Shown: piece after piece, positions 1 to 8,591 of the stretch
Layout: the number at the start of each line of letters is the position of its first letter
Numbering within the stretch: the stretch's first letter is position 1
NCBI RefSeq assembly: GCF_030406725.1
Contig: NZ_CP129107.1
Coordinates: 682,001-746,000 of the forward strand
Direction of reading: 5' to 3'
DNA length: 64,000 bases
Source of the DNA: Alteriqipengyuania flavescens
GTDB taxonomy: Bacteria > Pseudomonadota > Alphaproteobacteria > Sphingomonadales > Sphingomonadaceae
The notes under the pieces: generated by a model
Databases searched by the model: none
Told to the model about the DNA's origin: nothing
The model's input: only the letters and a program-made list of their open reading frames with translations
Program-made: the position numbers and the translations under genes

Positions 1-1326
1 CACCCACCATGCCAGCAGCGCGGCGGCAAGCCCGGTGACGATGTTTGCCGCAAGCTCGCTCGCGTAAATCGCGTCGGCACCCCATTGCGGGCGGAGGAAC
101 CAGGCGACCGGGATCATCACCAACGCGACGCGGGCGATGGACTGGCCCAGCGCCAGCCCCGCGCGGTCGATCGCATTCATCGCTCCGTTGACGATGATGA
201 ATACGCCGAACCCGCCATAGCCCCACGCGGAGATGAGGATGAAGCGCGCCAGTTCCTCGCGCACCGCCGCATTGTCACTGAACAGGCTCGCGATGGGCTC
301 GCGCAGCAATACGATCAGCGCGGCCACGGCGAGGCCGTAGACGAGGCTGAAACCGCCCGCCCAGCGGATCGCGGCGCGCGCGCGGTCGACCTTGTCGGCG
401 CCGTAATTCTGACCGACGATCGCGCCGATGGAACTCGACAGGCCGAGCAGCGGCACGATGGCGAAGCTCTGCACCCGGCCCCCCGCCCCGAAAGCGGCGA
501 CGGCATCCTGCCCGGCGCTGGCAACGAAAGCGGTCAGGATCGACAGGCCGACGGGGTTGATCGAGTTAGAGAACGCGGCCGGCCCCGCCACGCGGGTCAG
601 CGCGCCGGTGTCGCGCTTGACGCTGCAATGCCGGATGTCGCCGGGTGCAAAAGTGATTTCGCTCGTCTGCAGCATCGCAAAGCCCACCACGACGGACACG
701 ATCCAGCTGGCGATGGTGGCATAGGCGGCGCCGGCGATGCCGAAGCCTTCGAAGCCGAATGCCCCGGTGATCAGGATCGGATCCAAGATCCAGTTGACCA
801 CCGCCATGGTGATCAGGATCGCCATCGACCGCTTGGCCGCGCCCTGCGCCCGCAGCGCGCCGTTGACGCCCATCATCGCCGGCAGGGCGGCGAAACCGAG
901 CGCGTAGGGAAACATGTAGGCATCGACCAGCGGCAGCAGCTCCGCATCGGCCTGCATCAGCTGGAACAGCGGCTGGCGTACCAGCAGCAGGATCGCCGCC
1001 AGCGCCACGCCGATGCCCGCGGCCAGCAGGAAGCCCAGGTTGGCGAGCCCGCGCGCATGGTCCTCGTCGCCCCGACCCAGCGACCGGCTGACGACCGACG
1101 CGACGCCCACCATCACGCCCACGCCCAGGCTCGACAGGGCCTGCGTGACCGGGAAGATGAAGCTGACCGCTGCCAGCTCCGCCGAGCCGAGCTGGCCGAT
1201 GAAATAGGCGTCGATGATGCCGATCGACATGATCGCCGCAACGCCCACGATCATCGGCGCGGTCTGCGAGACGAGATGCCGGCGGATCGAGCCCGTGGTC
1301 AGCCGGGCGGACTTGCTTTCGCTCAT
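1..1326 (-). CDS. MATE family multidrug/Na+ efflux transporter (3' end off window)
   Basis: Predicted inner-membrane antiporter of the MATE family, which exports drugs or metabolites in exchange for Na+ or H+. The 442 visible codons read without a stop from ATG at 1326 to the left window edge, so only the C-terminal few percent is missing compared with the usual 450-480 residues. The protein is a series of hydrophobic helices separated by short polar loops, with the two-fold repeated layout of the family; residues such as GQNYGADK in the second half are typical MATE elements. Its ATG overlaps the TGA of the broken nth gene (1323-1325) by 4 bp, so it was probably translated by coupling to nth. 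Substrate cannot be told from the sequence. Confidence 0.85.
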   Translation of the reverse strand, partial: MSESKSARLTTGSIRRHLVSQTAPMIVGVAAIMSIGIIDAYFIGQLGSAELAAVSFIFPVTQALSSLGVGVMVGVASVVSRSLGRGDEDHARGLANLGFLLAAGIGVALAAILLLVRQPLFQLMQADAELLPLVDAYMFPYALGFAALPAMMGVNGALRAQGAAKRSMAILITMAVVNWILDPILITGAFGFEGFGIAGAAYATIASWIVSVVVGFAMLQTSEITFAPGDIRHCSVKRDTGALTRVAGPAAFSNSINPVGLSILTAFVASAGQDAVAAFGAGGRVQSFAIVPLLGLSSSIGAIVGQNYGADKVDRARAAIRWAGGFSLVYGLAVAALIVLLREPIASLFSDNAAVREELARFILISAWGYGGFGVFIIVNGAMNAIDRAGLALGQSIARVALVMIPVAWFLRPQWGADAIYASELAANIVTGLAAALLAWWV

Positions 1327-1985
1327 GGGGCGTTGCCTACGCCTCTTTCCCGATACCACAAGCACAGATCGCCGACCGGGCAGGTTTCGCATTTGGGCGC
1401 GCGGGCGGTGCACACGCGCTTGCCGAACCGGATCAGCCAGAAATGCCCATCGCGCATCGCCCACTCCGGCGCGCGCTGCTCGATCTAAGGGGCGGTGCCT
1501 ACCGCCGTCTTCGCATCCGTCAGGCCGATCCGTTTGCGCACGCGGTGGATGTGGGTTTCGACCGCAATCGTATCCTTGCCGAACGTGAAGCTGAGGACGA
1601 TGTCGGCGCATTTGCGGCCGATGCCGGGCAGGCCCATCCGCCCTTCGCACACATCGGGCACCACCCCGCGGTGTTCGGCCAGAAAGGCCTCGCAGAACCG
1701 GCGGATGGAGCGGGTCTTGTTGTTATAGAGCCCGCACGGCTTCATCGCCCTCGCGATATCCCTGTCGCCCACCTCCAGGATCGCTTCCGGCGTGGTCGCG
1801 AGCTTGAAGAGCGCTTTGATTGCCGCCGCCGTATTCCGGTCCAGCGACTAGGCGGACAGCATGCAGGATAAGCAGTAGCGGAAGGCGTGCGGCTGGCCCC
1901 CTGGACCCCTGGCACTTTTGGTGCGCCCGGGCATTGCCCCGGCCGGCCGGCGATAGACCTCCTCGACCTGCGGCTCGCTTAGCAC
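1323..1985 (-). pseudogene. nth: Endonuclease III (nth) broken by two in-frame amber codons
   Basis: One continuous reading frame resembles endonuclease III (DNA glycosylase/AP lyase, base excision repair) from end to end but is interrupted by TAG at 1850-1848 and again by TAG at 1487-1485. Before the first stop the frame reads VEEVYRR and CMLSA; between the stops it holds the helix-hairpin-helix LPGIGRKCADIV and the catalytic aspartate region (AVETHIHRV, where VDTH is usual, so the Asp is replaced by Glu); after the second stop it holds the [4Fe-4S] motif C-x6-C-x2-C-x5-C and ends at TGA 1325-1323. No frameshift is needed to join the pieces. The first stop falls where homologues have Gln in LSAQ, consistent with CAG to TAG. 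The likely GTG start at 1985 overlaps the end of the upstream reductase. As read, no full-length enzyme can be made; a sequencing error at the two positions is the alternative. Confidence 0.8.
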
Positions 1986-3136
1986 GGCAGCGGGTCGTCC
2001 ACCTTTTCCAGGCTCGGATAGTCGGTGTATCCCTTCATGCCACCGCCGTAATAGGTGTCCGGATCGTCCTCGTTATACGGGCCGCCGTGCGCGATGCGCG
2101 CGGGCAGGTCCGGATTGGCGAGGAACATTCGGCCGAAGGCCACGGCATCAGCATGACCATCGCGGATCCACTCGGCCGCCTGTTCGGGCGAGAAATTGCC
2201 GTTGGCGACGAAGGCGCCGTCGAAAGCCTCGCGCATGTCGTGCAGCACCTGGTCGCCTTTGCCCTTCTGCCCGTCCGCACCGCCGTGATCGGTTGCCCGC
2301 ACGGTATGGAGGTAAGCGAGCCCGCGCCCGGCCAGCAGCTTGGCCGCGGCGGGGTAGGTTTCCTCCGGCTTCTCGTCCGCGCTGCCGCCCGCGCCGCCAA
2401 TGGGCGTCAGGCGCACGCCGACGCGGCCGGCCGGCAATTCCGCCGTGACCACTTCGATTGCCTCGCCAAGAAAGCGCAGGCGGTTGTCGAGGCTGCCGCC
2501 ATATTCGTCTTCCCGCTTGTTCACGCCGGAGCGCAAGAACTGGTCGATCAGATATCCATTGGCGGCGTGGAGCTCCACCCCGTCGAACCCAGCGCGCGCG
2601 GCGCAGCGGGACGCGTGGTGGTAATCGTCCAGCGTCTTCGCGATCTCGTCCTTCGTGATAGCGCGCGCTTCCTCGAAGGGAACCTGCGGTCCGTCCGGAT
2701 GCCGGTCGCCCACGAACGCTTCGCCTTCCGGGGTCCACGCGCTGGAGGACAGCGGCGCCTTCCCGCCAGGCTGGAAGACCGGGTGGCTGACCGCGCCCAC
2801 GTGCCACAGCTGGCAAAAGATGCGCCCGCCCGCATTGTGCACCGCGTCCGTCACGGGCTTCCAGCTTTCTACCTGCTCATCGGTAAAGATGCCGGGCGTC
2901 CAGGCATAACCCTGCCCCTGCTGGCTGATCTGCGTCGCTTCGGACACGATCAGGCCGGCACCGGCGCGCTGCGAATAATACAGGGCATGCAGGCCCGTCT
3001 GCGTATTCACCTTCGCATCGGAGCGTGAACGGGTGAGCGGCGCCATGAAGACGCGATTGGGCACTTCGATCGCGCCAATCTTGGCACTTTCGAACAAGGG
3101 GGCAAGGCCGGGATTTTCGGGGGTCAGGTGATGCAT
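1979..3136 (-). CDS. Old yellow enzyme family NADH:flavin oxidoreductase (NemA-like)
   Basis: FMN-dependent TIM-barrel ene-reductase that uses NAD(P)H to reduce activated C=C bonds or nitro compounds and electrophiles in the cytoplasm. 385 residues, normal for the family. The substrate-binding pair and active-site tyrosine are present as H190, N193 and Y195 in HAANGYLIDQFL, followed by the hallmark NKREDEYGGSLDNR. The start chosen is ATG 3136 (MHHLTPENPG) because it begins just before the conserved PLFESAKIG strand; upstream in-frame codons look like non-coding sequence. It lies between two endonuclease III-type genes; with nth the overlap at the stop suggests co-transcription, but no functional link is evident. 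The physiological substrate is unknown. Confidence 0.88.
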   Translation of the reverse strand: MHHLTPENPGLAPLFESAKIGAIEVPNRVFMAPLTRSRSDAKVNTQTGLHALYYSQRAGAGLIVSEATQISQQGQGYAWTPGIFTDEQVESWKPVTDAVHNAGGRIFCQLWHVGAVSHPVFQPGGKAPLSSSAWTPEGEAFVGDRHPDGPQVPFEEARAITKDEIAKTLDDYHHASRCAARAGFDGVELHAANGYLIDQFLRSGVNKREDEYGGSLDNRLRFLGEAIEVVTAELPAGRVGVRLTPIGGAGGSADEKPEETYPAAAKLLAGRGLAYLHTVRATDHGGADGQKGKGDQVLHDMREAFDGAFVANGNFSPEQAAEWIRDGHADAVAFGRMFLANPDLPARIAHGGPYNEDDPDTYYGGGMKGYTDYPSLEKVDDPLPC

Positions 3137-3195
3137 GGAATCTCTGTTGGACAGGTTTTGTCGTGCAACGTGCGACGAGCGCGGGGCGTTCCGCA

Positions 3196-3870
3196 TCAAT
3201 CCCCGGCGCGGGCCTGCCCGGTCTTGCAGAGCGACAGCGCCACGCAGTCCCCGCATTGCGGCGCGGCAGGGCGGCACCATGTCTGGCCCAGCTTCTTCAT
3301 CAGCAGGTGATGCTCGTCATAGTCCGCGCCGGACCACTCTTCCGGCATGGCGGGCATGATCGCATCGAAGGCGCGCTTCGTATCGGCCTTTGGCGGGACC
3401 AGTCCCATCCGCTGGAGAATGCGGGTGTGATGCCCGTCCAGCACGATGGCGCGACGATCCAGCGTGGAAGCGTTCATCACGCCCGCGGCGATCTTGCGGC
3501 CTATGCCGGGGAGCTGTTCGAGCCAGCGCATGGCGGGCAGCGTCTCCATGTCGGCGAGATGCGACAGGTCGACTGCCCCGCGCCGCTCGACCAGCGCGGT
3601 GAGGCTCGCCTTGAGCCGCTCGGCAGCGATGTTGGGATAGGTTTGCGTGGCGAGCTCCGCCTGGAGCTCATCGAGCGGAGCCTGCGCCACCGCCTCCCAG
3701 CTCCCCCAGCGCTTCAGCAGCCGGTCGGTCGCCGCATTGGACACGGGCGACTTGGTCCGCGCCCCGATTACGCCTTGCACCAGCACCCATTCCGGCCGCC
3801 GCCACTCCGCCGCCGCCCGCTCGATCCGCCCGAACCGCTGGACAAGCAATGCCTGCAGGCGGCGCAGCAC
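3196..3870 (-). CDS. Endonuclease III-like HhH-GPD protein with Fe-S cluster
   Basis: Helix-hairpin-helix GPD superfamily DNA glycosylase-like protein. It has the hairpin LPGIGRKIAAGV, an aspartate in IVLDGHHTRI at the catalytic Asp position, and four cysteines at about residues 199, 206, 209 and 215 in the C-x6-C-x2-C-x5-C spacing that binds [4Fe-4S] in endonuclease III. The usual catalytic lysine of the hairpin (GIGRKTAN) is kept only as RK-I, so glycosylase activity is uncertain. The first standard start is GTG at 3870, but the frame continues upstream with sensible residues (TQLPLGPDPRTD) back to CTG at 3909, which overlaps the TGA of the upstream orphan gene; the true protein is probably 13 residues longer. 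With nth broken, this may be the only Nth-type protein in the neighbourhood. Confidence 0.82.
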   Translation of the reverse strand: MLRRLQALLVQRFGRIERAAAEWRRPEWVLVQGVIGARTKSPVSNAATDRLLKRWGSWEAVAQAPLDELQAELATQTYPNIAAERLKASLTALVERRGAVDLSHLADMETLPAMRWLEQLPGIGRKIAAGVMNASTLDRRAIVLDGHHTRILQRMGLVPPKADTKRAFDAIMPAMPEEWSGADYDEHHLLMKKLGQTWCRPAAPQCGDCVALSLCKTGQARAGD

Positions 3871-3905
3871 GTCAGTGCGCGGGTCGGGGCCGAGGGGGAG
3901 TTGGG

Positions 3906-4700
3906 TCAGAAAGGTTGATCCTCATCCATATCAGCCAATGGGAGTTCCGCCTCACTACCAAGCTCCTTCATGAACTCGTCGAAGTCTTTGATTTCTTCTT
4001 CCGTAGGCGGCGGACCGTTTGGTATCGCGCGAAGTCCATCAGAAATCTCCCGTCTGGTGCGATATCCAAGTATGACTCGTCCGCCACCCAACTCGTAGCT
4101 TAGCGATCCCGTCATGCGATCAATGCGCGCATAACCCGGCGCAGAAAACGGCATATTTGGTTTGCCCCGCACTTCATGCTTTGCCAGCGAAACTCTAAGC
4201 ACTTCCAATTCCGTGAAAGGGATGTGCACCCTCCGCAAATCGTCACGAATTTTTTCGGAAGCATTCTCGATCTTCTTCAAAGCTTCCAGTTGGGACGCCC
4301 GCATGGCTTTGCCGAAGTTTATGTATCCTCGGTCCTCTTTTAAGCTTGCGATTTTTTGATCCACCCCACCGCTATCGATCCACTTTAGGCAATCTTTGGC
4401 CCTTTGCCTCCACGTTCTCAAAAGCTCGTAAGCAGCGAACATCCACATTTGTGAGAAGGCATTCAGAAACATAGCATCATCGATGGGTGTCCTGTCCTCT
4501 GCGGCCAATCGCGCACCTACTTGGCTTTCCAAATCCATGAGCCACCGATCAATCAAGGCTACGTTCGTGCCCTGCATTCGTAGGTATGTGTCATCAAACA
4601 ATATGAGGCCGCTCAAAGCCTGAGCCAATTCCCACATATCAATTTTAGACGGGTCTCGAGGCACAACGAAGTCGTCTTGAAAATCATCGAAATCAGCCAT
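3906..4700 (-). CDS. Unrecognised AT-richer protein inserted beside guaA
   Basis: 264-residue predicted soluble protein that I do not recognise. It starts with ATG at 4700, only three bases after the guaA stop, and ends with TGA at 3908-3906, overlapping the likely CTG start of the endonuclease III-like gene. It has an acidic N-terminus (DFDDFQDDF), a helical middle with a Trp-rich stretch (FSQMWMFAAYELLRTW), a lysine/glutamate-rich helical part (LEALKKIENASEKI), and an acidic C-terminus. No signal peptide or membrane segment. Base composition is near 50% G+C by eye, with many A/T third positions, unlike both neighbours, which is a mark of horizontal acquisition. guaA 3' ends are known integration sites for genomic islands, but no integrase or repeated guaA end is visible here. 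Function unknown. Confidence 0.7.
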   Translation of the reverse strand: MADFDDFQDDFVVPRDPSKIDMWELAQALSGLILFDDTYLRMQGTNVALIDRWLMDLESQVGARLAAEDRTPIDDAMFLNAFSQMWMFAAYELLRTWRQRAKDCLKWIDSGGVDQKIASLKEDRGYINFGKAMRASQLEALKKIENASEKIRDDLRRVHIPFTELEVLRVSLAKHEVRGKPNMPFSAPGYARIDRMTGSLSYELGGGRVILGYRTRREISDGLRAIPNGPPPTEEEIKDFDEFMKELGSEAELPLADMDEDQPF

Positions 4701-4703
4701 CGC

Positions 4704-6278
4704 CTATTCCCACTCGATCGTGCCCGGCGGCTTGCTGGTATAGTCGTAGACCACGCGGTTCACGCCCTGCACTTCGTTGACGATGCGGGTCGCGCAGCCG
4801 GTCAGGAAGGCGGCGTCGAAGGGATAGACGTCCGCCGTCATGCCGTCCGTGCTGGTCACGGCGCGAAGGCCGCACACGCTGTCATAGGTGCGCGCGTCGC
4901 CCATCACGCCCACGGTCTTCACCGGCAGCAGAACGGCAAAGGCCTGCCAGATCGCGTCGTAGAGGCCCGCATTGCGGATTTCTTCGAGGTAGATAGCGTC
5001 CGCCTTGCGCAGGATGTCGCAGCGTTCCTTCGTCACTTCGCCGGGGATGCGGATGGCGAGGCCGGGGCCGGGGAACGGGTGGCGGCCGACGAACTGGTCG
5101 TTGAGGCCCAGCTCGCGCCCCAGTTCGCGCACCTCGTCCTTGAACAGTTCGCGCAAGGGTTCGACCAGCTTCATGTTCATGCGTTCGGGCAGGCCGCCGA
5201 CATTGTGGTGGCTCTTGATCGTCACGCTCGGCCCGCCGGTGAAACTGACGCTCTCGATCACGTCGGGGTAGAGCGTCCCTTGCGCGAGGAAGTCCGCGCC
5301 GCCGAGCTTCTTCGCTTCTTCCTCGAACACGGCGATGAATTCGGCCCCGATGAACTTGCGCTTCGCTTCCGGGTCGGTGACGCCTTCGAGGCCCGCCATG
5401 AAGCGTTCCTCCGCGTCCACCACCACCAGCGGGATGTTGTAGTGATCGCGGAACAGGGTCTCGACCTGCTCGCGCTCGTTGAGGCGCAGCAGGCCATGGT
5501 CGACGAATACGCAGGTCAGCTGGTCGCCGATCGCCTCATGGATGAGAATCGCCGCGACCGAACTATCGACCCCGCCGGAAAGGCCACAGATAACCTTGCC
5601 GTCTCCCACCTGATCGCGGATTTCGCGGACCTTGGTGTCGCGATAGGCGGCCATCGTCCAGTCGCCCGCCAGCCCGCAGACCTTGTGCACGAAATTGGCG
5701 AGCAGCTTGCCCCCGTCGGGCGTGTGGACCACCTCCGGGTGGAACTGCGTGCCGTAGAATTGCCGTGCCTCGTCCGCGATCACCGCGAAGGGCGCGCCGT
5801 CGCTGGTGGCGACGATTTCGAAACCGGGTGCGAACTCAGTGACCTTGTCGCCGTGGCTCATCCACACCTGATGGCGCTCGCCTTCCGCCCACAGGCCGTC
5901 GAACAGGGCGCAGGACTTCGTTACGGTCAGGAAGGCGCGGCCGAATTCGCCGCCTTCACCCGTCTCGTGGCCCGGCCGCACTTCGCCGCCCAACTGGTGG
6001 CTCATCACCTGCTGGCCGTAACAGATGCCGAGGATCGGGACGCCCGCTTCGAACAGCATCTCCGGCGCGCGGGGGCTGCCATCGTCGGGTACGCTGGCCG
6101 GCGAGCCCGACAGGATGATGCCCTTGGGCTGCATCCGCGCAAACGCCTCTTCGGCCATGCTGAACGGCGCGATTTCGGAATAGACCCCGGCTTCGCGCAC
6201 CCGGCGGGCGATGAGCTGGGTCACCTGGCTGCCGAAGTCGACGATCAGGACGGAATCGGGGAGATGGTCGTGCTGCAT
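4704..6278 (-). CDS. guaA: GMP synthase (glutamine-hydrolysing)
   Basis: Converts XMP to GMP with ATP and glutamine, the last step of guanine nucleotide synthesis. 524 residues, normal length. The class I amidotransferase domain has the nucleophile C86 in GICYGQQ and the H180/E182 pair in FHPEVVH. The ATP pyrophosphatase domain carries the P-loop SGGVDSS at 234-240, and the C-terminal dimerisation domain ends TIEWE, as is usual. The start is ATG 6278, directly before the conserved VLIVDFGSQ strand; the longer in-frame extension to 6317 lacks conservation. It is probably transcribed together with the AT-rich orphan downstream, which begins 3 bp after its TAG stop. Confidence 0.97.
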   Translation of the reverse strand: MQHDHLPDSVLIVDFGSQVTQLIARRVREAGVYSEIAPFSMAEEAFARMQPKGIILSGSPASVPDDGSPRAPEMLFEAGVPILGICYGQQVMSHQLGGEVRPGHETGEGGEFGRAFLTVTKSCALFDGLWAEGERHQVWMSHGDKVTEFAPGFEIVATSDGAPFAVIADEARQFYGTQFHPEVVHTPDGGKLLANFVHKVCGLAGDWTMAAYRDTKVREIRDQVGDGKVICGLSGGVDSSVAAILIHEAIGDQLTCVFVDHGLLRLNEREQVETLFRDHYNIPLVVVDAEERFMAGLEGVTDPEAKRKFIGAEFIAVFEEEAKKLGGADFLAQGTLYPDVIESVSFTGGPSVTIKSHHNVGGLPERMNMKLVEPLRELFKDEVRELGRELGLNDQFVGRHPFPGPGLAIRIPGEVTKERCDILRKADAIYLEEIRNAGLYDAIWQAFAVLLPVKTVGVMGDARTYDSVCGLRAVTSTDGMTADVYPFDAAFLTGCATRIVNEVQGVNRVVYDYTSKPPGTIEWE

Positions 6279-6350
6279 GGGCGCACTTACGCGGGGCCGC
6301 GCGCGCTTGTCCAGCACGCGGCCCTGTGCACCCGCCAGGTTATCCCGAGG

Positions 6351-7376
6351 CTAGAGCCGGGCGAGCAGGCGGTCGAATTCGGCGCGCTGTTGCGGCGCGG
6401 CAAATTCGCGGATGTTGGCGATCAGCCGCTTCGCCTTGGCCCGCTGGCCGTTCTCCGCCAGCGCATTGGCGAGGTGCCAGCGGATCTTCAGGTTGCCCGG
6501 CACCGCATTGCTGGCGGACCGGATCAGCGAAAGCGCGCGCGCCTTGTTGCCGCCGGCGCGCAGCATCGCCCAGCCGAGCGTGTCCTGCACCTGCGGATCG
6601 TCGGGCGTGAGGGCGTGGGCCCGCTGGGCGAGCGAGAAGGCCTCCCCCTTGCGCCCCAGCCGGTCGAGCGCGACCGCGGCGTTGTTGAGCACCAGCGGGT
6701 CGCCGTCACCGTCGCGGGCGCGCAGCGTGTCGCACTGCGCTGCGGCCTTCTCGTTCTCGTCATTGGAGAGGGCGCGGTCGGCGGTGCGCAGCAGGGCGAC
6801 ATATTCACCGTCGCGCTGGAGCGTGCGGCGCGCCCTGTAGGGATTGTCGGCACCCGTCGAATCGGCCAGCCGCGATGCCAGCGCGAGCGCCTGCGGACTG
6901 GCGGTGGCGCGATCGGCGATCGGGCGGATGGTCGCAAACGCCTCTGCCTTTTCACCCGTCGCGTCGAAGGACTGGGCCAACACGGTGCTGGCCTGCCCAT
7001 GGCCGGGATAGGCTTTCAGCACTTCGCGCAAATGGGCGATGGCCTGCTCGTGCAGCCCGTCGAGATGGGCGACCTCGCCCATCAGCAGCCGGCCTTCGGG
7101 CAGCTCTGCCACCAGGCGCTCGTTCTGGCGCAGCGTGGCGCGGACCGGGTCGAGCTTGCCGTCCGCAAAGTTGAGCTTGGCCTGCAGCAACACAGCGAGC
7201 GGATGGCCCGGCGTTTCCTTCAGCGCCTTGGCAAGCTCCAGCCGCGCGGCGTGGTAGTCGCGCTGAGCGAACGCCTCTTCGGCGTTGGCGAGCGGATCGC
7301 CTCCGCCGAGGCTGCAGGCGGCGGTGGCCAGCAGCAGGCCGGGAGCGATCATGCGGGTGAATGCGAACGTCTTCAT
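6351..7376 (-). CDS. TPR-repeat lipoprotein, possibly PEP-CTERM associated
   Basis: 341-residue secreted protein with an N-terminal hydrophobic segment ending in LLLATAACS, a probable though imperfect lipobox (Cys about residue 21), followed by a long array of tetratricopeptide-like helices (for example LNNAAVALDRLGRKGEAFSLAQRA and LGWAMLRAGGNKARAL). TPR lipoproteins scaffold protein complexes in the periplasm. The layout recalls the TPR lipoproteins found with PEP-CTERM/exopolysaccharide loci (PrsT-like), though those are usually much longer. The gene directly upstream on the same strand is a PEP-CTERM substrate, which supports but does not prove such a role. It ends 72 bp before the guaA start. 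A general outer-membrane assembly or cell-wall scaffold is the alternative. Confidence 0.72.
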   Translation of the reverse strand: MKTFAFTRMIAPGLLLATAACSLGGGDPLANAEEAFAQRDYHAARLELAKALKETPGHPLAVLLQAKLNFADGKLDPVRATLRQNERLVAELPEGRLLMGEVAHLDGLHEQAIAHLREVLKAYPGHGQASTVLAQSFDATGEKAEAFATIRPIADRATASPQALALASRLADSTGADNPYRARRTLQRDGEYVALLRTADRALSNDENEKAAAQCDTLRARDGDGDPLVLNNAAVALDRLGRKGEAFSLAQRAHALTPDDPQVQDTLGWAMLRAGGNKARALSLIRSASNAVPGNLKIRWHLANALAENGQRAKAKRLIANIREFAAPQQRAEFDRLLARL

Positions 7377-7468
7377 GGCGCCGGTGCGTAGCGCAAAAAG
7401 CTCAATGCCTGCCTAAGCATCGCGGGCGCCGCCGGGCGTGGCGACACGGCAAATCGTAAAGGCAAACC

Positions 7469-7490
7469 GGGCGGGGATCGCTCCCCGCCC
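7469..7490 (-). terminator. Hairpin terminator after the PEP-CTERM gene
   Basis: Perfect 9-bp G+C stem (GGGCGGGGA / TCCCCGCCC) with a 4-base loop, 53 bp beyond the stop of the PEP-CTERM gene. On the minus strand it is followed by a short T-rich stretch (GGTTTGCCTTTACG), so rho-independent termination is plausible though the U-tract is poor. Confidence 0.6.
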
Positions 7491-7542
7491 AGCCTGTGGT
7501 GTGTTCCGGGTACCAAGTCCGAAACCGATCGGGATCGTACGC

Positions 7543-8214
7543 TTAGGCGGCAGCGACCTTGCGGCGGCGCTTGCTGCCGGCCCACAGGCCCATCAGGCCG
7601 AGACCGAAGAGGGCGACACCGCCGGGAGCGGGAACTTCGGTCGGGCGCTTCGTCAGGTCGAAATTGATGTCCCAGTGCGGCAGCTGATAGCCCCACGGGT
7701 GAAGGACGTTGAGCCAGGCCGAACCGCCGAAATCGCCCGTCTTGTCGTTGGCGCCGTCGCCGAACTGGAAGGTCGTGCTGCCGGCCAGCGGATCGTGCGG
7801 GTTCAGGGTGTAGGTCTTGTTCCCGATGGTGATCGTGCCGGCTGCGCTGGTGAAGAAGTCCTGCGTCGCAGCGTCATAGGCACCGCCGCCGGCCTTGTAG
7901 TCGAAGCCGCTGTTCAGCGCATCGAGATAGCCCGACAGCGACAGGTCGAGAATCGCGGTTTCACCCAGGCTGTTGATCGCCGTGCCGGTGAAGGTGCCGG
8001 TGCCGGCGTCCGTGTCCAGCGTGAAGGTGGTGCCGTCCTGGAACGAGAAATACTACGCGCAGCCGCTGCGGGTGTTGTTGGTCCACAGGCCGTGCGAACA
8101 GCTGCCAGAGGTGGCGTCGCTGACATCGTAGGTGATGATGTCGGCAGCTGCGGGGATTGCGGTCATCGCCATTGCGGCGGCACCGGCCAGTGCGGTCAGT
8201 TCGAGTGTTTTCAT
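7543..8214 (-). pseudogene. PEP-CTERM sorting domain protein interrupted by an amber codon
   Basis: Secreted protein predicted to be processed by an archaeosortase/exosortase. Starting at ATG 8214 it has a clear signal peptide (MKTLELTALAGAAAMAMTAI, then PAAADI) and ends with the tripartite PEP-CTERM signal: motif VPAPGG, hydrophobic helix VALFGLGLMGLWAG, and basic tail SKRRRK. Between these is a 150-residue Gly/Asp/Thr-rich, beta-rich region with no catalytic motif. The frame is broken by TAG at 8055-8053 (codon 54), after RSGCA and before YFSFQDGTTF; everything after it is still in frame and well preserved, so the lesion is recent or a sequencing error (CAG to TAG would restore Gln). A sigma-54-type promoter lies about 70 bp upstream. 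As read only a 53-residue fragment would be made. Confidence 0.75.
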
Positions 8215-8281
8215 GGTACTTTCCCTGTCTTCCGTCCTGTGCCGTAGATCTGCCCTCAGCGGCGGTTACGGCAAGGGTTAA

Positions 8282-8296
8282 GCACAGCGCGTGCCA
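8282..8296 (-). promoter_or_regulatory. Sigma-54 (-24/-12) promoter of the PEP-CTERM gene
   Basis: On the minus strand the bases read TGGCACG-CGCT-GTGC followed by TT, which matches the RpoN consensus TGGCACR-N4-TTGC at all but one position and keeps the invariant GG-N10-GC spacing exactly. The -12 element lies about 68 bp upstream of the ATG at 8214, leaving a normal leader. PEP-CTERM substrate genes in other Proteobacteria are known to be controlled by RpoN with the PrsK/PrsR two-component system, so the context agrees. Confidence 0.65.
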
Positions 8297-8591
8297 GATT
8301 GCGGAAAACCGCGGGATTTGCGGGGTTTGTCACGGTTAACAGGCGGACGCAGACGCAAAGTAGCTTAGCGGGTTTTAAACCAACTCCGACACCGCAAGGC
8401 CGCCCAGAATGTTGCGTTTCTTGCAACGGATAATGCAGTTATCGCGTTTGTATGGTGCGCTGCAGCGAACTAGATGGGGGCAACTCCAGCGCACCGCGGC
8501 TCGCCGCAGCGACACCGGCCACTCTCTCCCCCTAGGGCCCGTGTCCCCGGCACCCCTCTCCCCCAGCCGGCGGGGCGCTACCCAAGGAGAT

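Noticed and set aside
85-1488. A 467-codon plus-strand frame at the left edge
   Set aside because: It lies opposite the MATE transporter and the nth remnant, both of which show family motifs; the plus frame is His/Arg/Asp-rich low-complexity sequence without a recognisable domain.
3880-3930. A duplicated guaA 3' end (attachment site) at the far side of the AT-rich gene
   Set aside because: No sequence resembling the last 20 bases of guaA was found at the other border, so an island bounded by direct repeats cannot be claimed.
4677-7391. A very long open frame (904 codons) on the plus strand opposite guaA and the TPR lipoprotein
   Set aside because: It is the antisense shadow of two well-recognised minus-strand genes; its translation is rich in Arg, His and Gln with no domain, as is usual for antisense frames in G+C-rich DNA.
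1485-8055. Amber codons recoded as an amino acid throughout the genome
   Set aside because: Many intact genes here (guaA, the carboxylase, the HWE kinase, ald) end in TAG at the expected C-terminus, so TAG is a normal stop codon in this organism.
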